Assembly: GCF_027595985.1 (NCBI RefSeq)
Contig: NC_073308.1
Span: 13,918,511-13,982,510, forward strand
Origin: Sorex araneus
Taxonomy: Eukaryota; Chordata; Mammalia; Eulipotyphla; Soricidae
DNA: 64,000 nt
Direction of reading: 5' to 3'
The translations under genes were made by a program, and so were the position numbers. The notes under the pieces are model-generated. The model saw nothing but the letters and a program-made list of their open reading frames with translations, searched no databases and was not told where the DNA came from. Positions 56,472 through 64,000 of the stretch are shown here, one piece after another (within the stretch, counting starts at the first letter, position 1; each line of letters starts with the position of its first letter).

Positions 56472-58180
56472 GCATGGTGCCATATAATACTTATTATGTC
56501 TACTTCAGTCTATTTACCTACCCCTTACTATTTCAAATTTTACTTTCATAAATATATTAATAATCCAATAATGTCTAATGTGGTGTGTCCAACCAAATAC
56601 ATCTTTTTCACTCATACTTCTATTCCAGAAATATATAAATTATTTCAATTATCTTATTTCTCTTAGAATATTGACATATAATGAATTAGACTAGCTGCCA
56701 GGCCCAAATTCTGTTACCTTTATATCTATATTTGATCGATCTATTTATCCAAATCTGATCACTTTAGAAAGGTGATCATATTCACTTTAGAAAGGATTAT
56801 ACTTCCCTGACAACTTCAAAAGTTTTATTACCCAGACATACAATACTTAATATAATGTAACCTTTATGTTTTTTAAAATATCGAATTAGTAACTTTTTTT
56901 TATTACAAGGTATACCTGTTTGCTCTTATTTATCTTTTTACATTCTGCTTTAACCTCACTTCTCTGGAATCACCTATTATAATGCTTTGCACAAAACAGG
57001 CATTACTGGGATATTTAATGTTCACCTGAACTGAAGGCAACCCCTTTTCTGCCCCTGGAGACAGATGTGACTCTGGGTTCTATTAAACGGTTGCTAAAAT
57101 GGCATACGACAATGCGTTGCATAAAACAGACATCACTGGGGTATTTGATGACTGAATTCCTACTCACCTTTACTGAAAGCCCGCCTATGTGTTTCCTCAT
57201 AAATAAGCTTAACTAGTAAGAATCTCAGCACTCAGGGCTTAGGGATTACATGGTATCAGCTGTGCTGGTTCTAAGCAGAATTAAGTTTGCTAGGAGCCAG
57301 AGCACTGATGGCATAAACTGAAAATACTGGAATACTCTTCAATCCCCAGAAGAGGCCAGGTCAATCGCAGGGCTCCCTAATTCATCAATGTGATGTTACA
57401 ATGTTTATGAATGTCATTTCTTACTCTGGTGTCAAGAAAGCACATTTTCTCCGGTTTTCTTCAAGGAAGTCTGAGCTTTTTTGCTTCTTACTGATCGGGG
57501 CACAGAGAAAGTGACATCAGTGCATTGGAACAATTCTGCAAACTTCAAGGTGGTGTTTCTCAAAGGGTTGTTCTGGCATCACCACTAAATACGCCCAGGA
57601 GGGATGCTTGCCTGAAATGCAGACTCAGGTTCCCATCAGACTTCAAGAATCACATTTCTGGGAGAGTTACTGGCACTTTTGAGGCACAAACCTCTCTGAC
57701 TAGAATCTGGGTGGAGGGGTCAAAGGTGCTGAGGATAAGCTTTGATAAAGCCATCACATCAGTTGTTTTTGTTTTGTGGGGGGAAGGGTTCCTTACCCAG
57801 TGCTGGGGGGAACCACAGGCACAGGTCTGAGCTCCAGCCATTTCCCTGCTCTCTGCATTCACATTACACCTGAACAATGTTACTGTTTTCGTGTGTTGTT
57901 GAGGGGAGGAGGAGGTGTGGACGCCAAGCAGAGTCCAAGGGACACTTCTAGTGGTACTGGGCCAACCAGGCCTCACAGTTCGGGGCTAGGGTGCTGAGAC
58001 TGCGCTCAGGTTCTCCAGGACTACACACCTAGCTGTGCTGGGGGTGTAGGGGAGTGAGGGGTGAGAGGTGGGAGGTGGGAGGTGCGGGGACACCCACCGT
58101 GGTGTCAGGCCCGGGAATGCAACGAGCCCGTGTGTACCCGCGGGCAATCAATCCCCCCCCACCCCAACTATGTTACCATT
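56472..58180. other. KCTD20 intron 1 next to the CpG island
   Basis: Mostly AT-rich and without recognised repeats; GC content rises from about 57,750. No extra 5' UTR exon could be identified, though one is possible. Confidence 0.5.
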
Positions 58181-58189
58181 TCCATTTCC

Positions 58190-58300
58190 GGGCTCTGGGC
58201 CATACCTGGCAACACACAGGGTCTACTACCGGTTTCCTGCTCGGGGGTCATTCCTGGCCAGGGCCCGGGGGTCCGCCGCTCGGGACGCTTCAACGCGCGC
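58190..58300 (-). repeat. SINE-A remnant at the edge of the CpG island
   Basis: gggccatacctggcaacac, ctcgggggtcattcctgg: a reverse fragment with many changes. Confidence 0.55.
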
Positions 58301-59300
58301 TCTAGCACTTGGTGTTGAGAGCCGCTGGCAAGCAAACACCGCGCGCGCCGGCACGCACGGCAACCGAGGAAGTACTCAGGCCCACGGCACGATTCACACC
58401 GGGCCCCAAGGAGGGCTCTTGGACACGGCGACTTGACGCAAAGGAGTTCGCAGAGCCGCCGGCCCAGTCCCCGCCGCGAGGCCGACACCCGGAACCAGGC
58501 GCCGGCGGGTCGCGCACACTACCGGGTTCTCGGCAGCCGGCGGGTCGGTGGCACACACGGTGCCCAGGAAGGGCCTGGGCTCGCGGGCTCTCCAGGGCCG
58601 CCAGCCGGGCGGGTCGGGCCGACCCCGCCACCAACCGGCTCCGACCCGCGCCCGCGAGTCCGTCCGCCAGGCGCCCCGCGCGCGTCATTTCCCTGCGCGG
58701 CAGAGAAACTCCGAGGCGCCCGGGGGACGGGCACGCGCGGCCCGGAAGCCCCTGGCCACGTCCCCGCGGCCACTTCGGCTCAGCGGCCTCTACACAGGCG
58801 CCGGGCCGCGCTCCCCGGCGCCTCAGCCCTCAGCGCCTCACCCCTTCGCCCCCTCAGCGCCTCTTCCCTCCGCCGCTCCGCGCCTCAGCGCCACGCACGC
58901 AGGTGGCCCCCGGGCGCCGCTTACCTGCTCGGGAACCCGCCCGGGAGGCGCGCGCACACGGCGCCAGGAGCCGCCGCGGGGACCCGGCGCCAGTGCCGCA
59001 GCGGCGCGCGCCCCCAGCCCGGCCTGCGCGGCCACGCGGCTGAGTCACCGGCGCTTCCGTCCAGAGGCGCGGCCGCGCGCGGGGCACGCCGGGAAGGGCC
59101 CTCGGGCCCGGCCGCGCGAGCTCGGGGCCGCTTCTGCCCGGCCGCGCGGGTTCGAGTCCCTCTCCGCGTCCTCGGAGGCGCTCGGGGCTCTTCAAGGTGC
59201 AGAAGGGAAACGGTTGTTACCCGAATGGTAGAGTAAGCGCGTGCAGCCCCAGGGAGACGCCGGAGCGCGGAGCTCACGCCCCGGGGTGCTGGGAGGAAGC
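58250..59300. promoter_or_regulatory. CpG island, KCTD20 promoter (possibly bidirectional)
   Basis: An abrupt CpG-dense, GC-rich block in otherwise AT-rich DNA. Motifs seen: TGAGTCA (AP-1) at 59041-59047 next to a CTTCCG (ETS-type on -) at 59054-59059, and many GC boxes. No TATA box. Known: in human KCTD20 and PXT1 are head to head here, so transcription to the right is expected; I could not recognise a PXT1 exon. The long ORFs across the island are compositional. Confidence 0.75.
58925..59100 (-). other. KCTD20: Probable KCTD20 non-coding exon 1
   Basis: A strong splice donor on the - strand, GAGCAG/gtaagc, ends an exon at 58925 inside the CpG island. KCTD20 needs an upstream 5' UTR exon because its first coding exon begins with an acceptor at 43083. 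The transcription start is not visible; the right border is a guess. Confidence 0.45.
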
Positions 59301-59756
59301 GAAGCCTAAGTGAATTCCTGAAATAGGTTTGGTGGAAAGCCCCTAGCCGGCGTCTATGCCTCTGTCCTAAAGAAGGGGAGGAAAAAAACATATTTTCCCT
59401 CGATCCCTCAGTTTAGTGGAACTACCTACTGTAGCAAGCAAGATTGATTTAGGTTAAGTCAAGCAGAGGTAAGTTGCGGGAAAACTGGTTTTACGATAAA
59501 AATATCTGCACGCCACGGTTTTTTCCCTATGTAAACACTATTGAAAAAATAAATAGCATCAATACTTACTCTCATAATTTCTGGTGATTTTGTATTTAAA
59601 AAACTATCATACTAATTAAAATCAATACATTAATAGTAAAGTTGATTATGCAAGTATTTATTTTTTTCACTGTAAGTGGATTTTAATTTTCTTTTAATTC
59701 AACAGCAAGTGGAAGTATCTATCATTCCTTGAAGATATAACATCTCTTTATTCCTC

Positions 59757-60425
59757 TTTTTTTTTAAATAAAGTTTTATTTTATTAAATCACCATGTGGA
59801 AGATTATAATGCTTTCAGGCTTAAGTCTCAGTTATACAATGCTGAAACAACCAACCCTTCACCAGTGCCCATATACCACCACCAAAAAAAAAAAACCCCA
59901 CACAGTACACCTTCCATCCCGCCCCCCCCCCCCTTGTACTAGTAAGTTTCACTTTACTTTCTGTTTACTTTGGTTACATTCAATATTTCAACACAAACGT
60001 CACTATTATTGTTAGGAGTACCCCACTAGAGTCAGACCTATTGTGAAGAAAAATGAGGTCGCGTGGCCGCAAGGTTTTGGATTTCTGTACTTTAACAACT
60101 AAGTCCAGGGAGATTTCTTCCAGATATTGGATCATTGCAAGCTTGCAAACCCCATCTGTGGTCGTCATAATATGGCGGACACCACACCCTTCACCCCCCG
60201 GAAAGGAAGAGGCGAGAGAAAGAGAAATACCTTTCCCCTCCTGGGCAGGCATGCGGCCGTGGCTTGGTTCTCAGACTGGAGACATTCTGCAAGGAGTTGC
60301 CCATGCTGAAAGAGGTTTTGCTGGGTCTGGATTCACGCTTGTGCAGCTGCGGAGATGCTGCACACGCGTGCGGCCCTGGGATCACATCTTGGCGGCGGGA
60401 GGAAGAGCGATTATGCCAGTATTTA
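59757..60425 (-). mobile_element. L1-tailed composite retroelement, copy 5
   Basis: On - : cctcccgccgccaagatgtg, gtgtccgccatattatgacg (YY1-like), ccacggccgcatgcctgccc, caataatagtgacg, actggtgaagggttggttg, ccacatggtgatttaataaa and an A-rich tail on the left. Its 5' end aligns with that of the 29.8-kb copy. Confidence 0.87.
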
Positions 60426-60511
60426 AAAGTTGTTGAAAGCTCTGAGAATAGCATGCCTTCTGAGTCAATTTTTTGTTCCTTGCAGAGTGTCTTAAAAATT
60501 AGTTTTGGTTG

Positions 60512-60655
60512 GACCTAGAGCGATGGCACAGCAGGTAGGGCATTTGCCTTGCACTGGGCCAACCGGGTTTCGATTCCCAGCATCCCATATGGTCCCCCGA
60601 TCACTGTCAGGAGTAATTCCTGAGCATCACCACGTGTGACCCAAAAAGAAAAAAA
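60512..60655 (+). repeat. SINE-A with an internal deletion
   Basis: Forward; box B gggtttcgattccc; lacks the usual gtgcagagccaggagtaac segment between ttcctgagc and atcacc. Confidence 0.9.
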
Positions 60656-60750
60656 AAAATTAACTTTCATTTCTGTAGACTGCAAATGGTGACTATCTAG
60701 TGAAATTGTGTTTTCAGAGACAATGACTTTGATTTAAAAACTGAAGGTCC

Positions 60751-60923
60751 GGGGGCTGGAGTGACAGTATAGCGGGTAGGACGTTTGCCTTGCACGCGGC
60801 CAACCTGGGTTCAAATCCCAGCCTCCCATATGGTCCCCCGAGCACCGCCAGGAGTAATTCCTGAGTGCAGAGCCAGGAGTAACCTCTGTGCATCGCCGGG
60901 TGTGACCCCAAAAAAACAAAACA
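60751..60923 (+). repeat. SINE-A with target-site duplication
   Basis: Near-consensus forward copy; aaaactgaaggtcc at about 60,737-60,750 and aaaactgaagctcc at 60,924 onward. The stretch 60,940-61,540 that follows has nothing recognised. Confidence 0.94.
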
Positions 60924-61543
60924 AAACTGAAGCTCCATGTTTTTCATTATAATGTGATCATTTCCCAGTTCTTTTTCACTTAGGACTTTAAAGCATCCAC
61001 ATCTGTGTAATAATCATGATGGGCTCATTGTGATGTCAGGAGTCACTACCTGCATATCAGAGTCACTTCTATGTGGTGTCTCAACTCCTCATCAGCTTCC
61101 AGCCCTGGTTCTGCAGTCCTAGGAAGTGGGTCCTCTGTAGGGAGGGCTGAGCAACTTGACTGGAGAATTACAAAGTGCTTTTCCCAGTATTTTCATTGTT
61201 TAATTGTCTCAAGATCTGAAATTGATGTCAGCAGTTAGGGAAGAACCCCTGTGGCAATGGAATTCCTAGAAAGTAATAAAACCAACAGCTGCCAAACACA
61301 GGAACCAGGACCTGTTAAGACCCTCACCTGGGGCCAGGAACAGACCCAGAAAAGCTTCCAAGGAGAGAAGCTCCAGCAGGAAGGAAGCTGGGGGTGGGGG
61401 GTGGAGGGGAAGGGCAGGAAAGGAATTTCAAAAAAGGCCAATGATCACTCCCAACTCAACTCCCTAGCCTAGCAGAGGACTTACCTAAGTAGAAGCCCCA
61501 CGTGGGGGCAGGTTGGAGAAACCCTATAAAAGTCACTTTGAAC

Positions 61544-61573
61544 AAAGAAGGGAGCATATATGCTCCCTTCTTT
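61544..61573. repeat. Perfect 30-bp palindrome
   Basis: The half-site aaagaagggagcata is followed without a spacer by its exact inverse complement, and the right end merges with the T run of a SINE. Confidence 0.97.
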
Positions 61574-61963
61574 TTTTTTTTTTTTTTTTTTTTTTTGCTT
61601 TTTGGGTCACACCCGGCGATGCACAGGGGTTACTCCTGGCTCATGCACTCAGGAATTATTCCTGGCAGTGCTTGGGGAACCATATGGGATGCTGGAAATC
61701 GAACCCGGATTGGCCGTGTTCAAGGCAAACACTCTGCCTGCTGTGCTATCGCTCCAGCCCTCCTTCCCCTTCTTAAAAGCCTCCAAATAAATTTTTTTTT
61801 TCTTTTTGGGTCACACCCAACAATGCACAGGGGTTACTCCTGGTTCTGCACTCAGGAACTACCCCTGAGTAGCTCAGGGGACCGTATGGGATGCTGGGAA
61901 TCAAACCTGGGTCGGCCCCGTGCAAGGCAAATGCCCTCCCCGCTGTGCTATCGCTCCAGCCCT
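61573..61963 (-). repeat. Two tandem SINE-A copies
   Basis: Near-consensus reverse copies at 61,573-61,760 (26-nt T run) and 61,790-61,963. Confidence 0.93.
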
Positions 61964-62500
61964 TAAAATGTATATTTTACTTCACCGCTAGTCTATTCCT
62001 GATATTCTTTTCTGCAAGGAAAGACAAGAAACTTGAAACCCTGGGTATGGCCTAGGACTGACTTTGCTTTCCTGCCAAAAGCAAATCCTTTCTCCAGCCT
62101 GGGTCCATGGCTCCCCAGGAATTCTGGTAGTGGAGATCAACTCTAGCACCTAGAAGATCGAAAGGAAGTCAGGTATGGCTTGAGGGCCATCTGGTAGGCT
62201 GGCAGGCTCTGGCCTGTGCCTCCAGGGGCTCACCCCAGACTTTATCAGTCTTAGTCTTTCCAGAAGGGGTGGGGGGAGGAGGGGGGAATGGCAGATTGGA
62301 AGAAAGTAACCTGTTGGGGATGGACTGAGCTACCAGGGTGAGCCCAAGTAGACTGTACTACAGACTGGAATGTTTTCCCCCTTCAAGCTGCCTTCAGAAA
62401 ATAATTTCAGTATATTGAAAGAGGCAGTTTTTCCTTCTCTCACATAAGCCTGGCTGATCTTTGACATGCAGATCTCAGGTGTTAGCCAGGCCTGATTTTT

Positions 62501-63390
62501 TTTTTTTTTATAAATTTTATTGAATCACCATGTGGAGGGTTACATAGTTCTCTCAGGATTATGTCAGTTATACAATACTCAAACACCCTTCCCTTCACCA
62601 GTGCCCATATTCCATCACCAACCACCCCATTATACCTCCCGCCCCCTCCCACCTCCCCAGTCCCCGTCCTTGAAAGTGATAAATTTCACTTCGTTTACGC
62701 TTTATCTTGGTTACATTCCGTGTTTCAACACATAACTCACTATTGTTGCTAGGGTTTCCCCCCAAAAAAGAAAAGACAGTCCTACTGTCAAGGAAGCAGC
62801 TCTCCATTGCTGAGAATGTAGAGATATTAAGTCCCGCTGTTTGTTACATAACTTTTCTATTTCCACCCCCCCTTGTCCTGCGCCACCGAGTTCACGCCTG
62901 TTTAGTAATCACCACGCTGCCTGACAAAGGAAAAAAAAAAACGAAAGAGATGGTTATTTCCCGTCATCAGCCGGCATGGGGCTCTGGCTTAGTTGATAGT
63001 CTGGTAGAATGTCTGACAGCAGTTTCTGGAACCAAAAGTAATACACTGGTATCGGCCCCAGCTCGAGGTTCCACCAGTGTCCCGCTGTTCCAAGTACCTA
63101 ATAATTTATTCCCTTGTATTCCATTCCCACGCCACCAGGTCCGTGTCAGCTTAATGGACATCATACTATGGTTAACGCCACGCCATGTTTCTTCCCGAGA
63201 AAGAAGGATATTTCTTCTCAGCCGGTGTGGGGATATGGCTTAGTTCAGTCTAAAGAGATGGCTACCACTTTGGTAGCCTTCAATATTTCAGCAAAAGACT
63301 TACTATTCTTGTTAGGATTTCCCACCAAAGTCCGCCAGTTAAAAATATGGAACGCTTCACGAATTTGCATATCATCCTTGCGCAGGGGCC

Positions 63391-63431
<41 letters not shown>

Positions 63432-63447
63432 TTGCCGAAGCGAGCAC
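62501..63447 (-). mobile_element. U6/L1-tailed composite chimeric retrosequence, copy 6
   Basis: On the - strand: complete U6 (63,447-63,341), then the composite body with repeated parts (aactaagcca at about 63,245 and 62,994; ggtgggaaatcc near 63,325 and gggggaaaccct near 62,760), then the L1-like end (actggtgaagggaagg, catggtgattcaataaaa) and a poly(A). Bracketed by ccaggcctgattttt at 62486-62500 and 63447-63461. Confidence 0.92.
63341..63447 (-). pseudogene. U6 snRNA retropseudogene (5' part of a chimera)
   Basis: 107 nt, the full length of mammalian U6, starting GTGCTCGCTTCGGCA and ending CCATATTTTT. I count three differences from the human U6 I remember: one A for G in the 5' stem-loop region (GGCAACAC) and two changes in GATGATATGC. 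The ACAGAGA and AGC catalytic words are present. No TATA box or PSE is seen upstream, so pol III expression is unlikely. Confidence 0.93.
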
Positions 63448-63783
63448 CAGGCCTGATTTTTGACTTTGTAGATTTCAGGTGCTGCCTAGTTTGTAATTGA
63501 CATGTAGATTTCCTGTGGCAGCCCAGCCTTGTCTTTGGGATGTAAATCCAAGTGCTTTTAGCCCAAGGAAGGCTTCGGTTTTGTTTTTGTTACTGGCCGG
63601 CAGATACAAGGAAATAATGTTGCCTCAATGTTCTTCCTGTAACATCTTTTGATGCCTTTGGTGACGTCACTGTATTGTGCCCTTTAGAGGTACCATGATC
63701 AATAAAAGGAGATCCACGAGGCCCTCTGCCTTTGCTAAGAGCCAGAGAGAGCCTTAGTCCTCCGTGAGACACAGACACATTTC

Positions 63784-64000
63784 TTTTTTTTTTTTAATTT
63801 TTTTATTGAGTCACTATGTGGAAGGTTACAAAGTTTTCAGGTTTGTCTCAGTTATACAATGCTCGAACACCCATCCCTTCACCAGTGCACATATTCCACC
63901 ACCAAGAATCACAGTATAGCTCCACCCCTAGCCCCCCCACACCCCTAGTCCCTCCCCCCACCTGTGTAACTAATAAATTTCACCTTACTTTCACTTTGAT
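63784..64000 (-). mobile_element. L1-tailed composite retroelement, copy 7 (continues past window)
   Basis: Poly(T) at the left, then caccatgtgg-like words (tcactatgtggaaggttac), tatacaatgctcgaacaccc and caccagtgcacatattccac: the 3' end of the family in reverse, inserted at the right edge of the putative LTR. Confidence 0.85.

Larger units (their letters stand above)
62289..63783 (+). mobile_element. Probable ERV solo LTR or 3' LTR, interrupted
   Basis: A purine tract (gggaggaggggggaa, about 62,274-62,288) precedes a TG start. Three 36-38 bp direct repeats (gacatg(c/t)agat, tttcaggtg) flank the insertion site and resemble U3 enhancer repeats. Then come a CRE (TGACGTCA, 63662-63669), an AATAAAAGG at 63701 and a CA-ending border near 63,778. 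About 550 bp once the 946-bp insertion is excluded. No viral protein-coding sequence is visible. Inference only; the second border is uncertain. Confidence 0.4.

Noticed and set aside
58309-59236. Overlapping 227-267 codon ORFs on + and 100-156 codon ORFs on - in the CpG island
   Set aside because: Arg/Pro/Ala/Gly-rich translations open in several frames at once; this is what high GC does to stop codons. No recognisable domain and no splice context.
63341-63447. Functional U6 snRNA gene
   Set aside because: The RNA part is full length but no TATA box or proximal sequence element precedes it, it runs into another cDNA at its 3' end, and a duplication brackets the chimera.

Overview
The window is nuclear DNA of a placental mammal, almost certainly a shrew (Soricidae, Sorex-like). 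Two things support this. The unique sequence carries spliced exons of two vertebrate genes with GT-AG introns. The rest is packed with more than 60 copies of one tRNA-derived SINE whose body I recognise as the shrew type, plus L1 tails of one lineage. The species call rests on my memory of that SINE and was not searched.

Layout: two protein-coding genes lie tail to tail, as STK38 and KCTD20 do on human 6p21. (1) About 1-19,500, + strand: the last eight coding exons of STK38 (NDR1 kinase; 293 codons, from the residue before subdomain VIb to the stop) and its 3' UTR, ending at an AATAAA near 19,476. The 5' exons lie left of the window. (2) About 19,500-23,320: a 3.8-kb intergenic gap between the two poly(A) sites. 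(3) 23,320 to about 59,100, - strand: complete KCTD20 with seven coding exons (419 codons, start at 43,037), a 3-kb 3' UTR, and a 15-kb first intron leading to a CpG island at 58,250-59,300, where a probable non-coding exon 1 ends at 58,925. (4) 59,300-64,000: upstream flank, rich in retroelements and containing a probable ERV LTR. In human the gene beyond this promoter is PXT1, head to head with KCTD20. I see no recognisable PXT1 coding exon here.

Both reading frames are intact: every exon length fits its phase, and each splice site has GT and AG. STK38 is an AGC kinase of the NDR/LATS (Hippo-type) group. KCTD20 is a BTB-fold protein related to BTBD10 and reported as a positive regulator of Akt. 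They are neighbours, and nothing in the sequence shows that they act together.

The repeats are the most unusual part. There are two SINE families with the same tRNA-like head: one with an A-rich tail, the other with a different body and no A tail. There are young L1 3' ends with target-site duplications, two of them with likely 3' transductions. There is also a recurrent 0.6-0.9 kb element that joins a GC-rich, partly tandem 5' region with YY1-like motifs directly to an L1 3'-UTR-like tail and has no ORFs. One copy of it is fused at its 5' end to a full-length 107-nt U6 snRNA and flanked by a target-site duplication, which is a template-switch chimera. It has landed in what looks like the direct-repeat enhancer of an ERV LTR.
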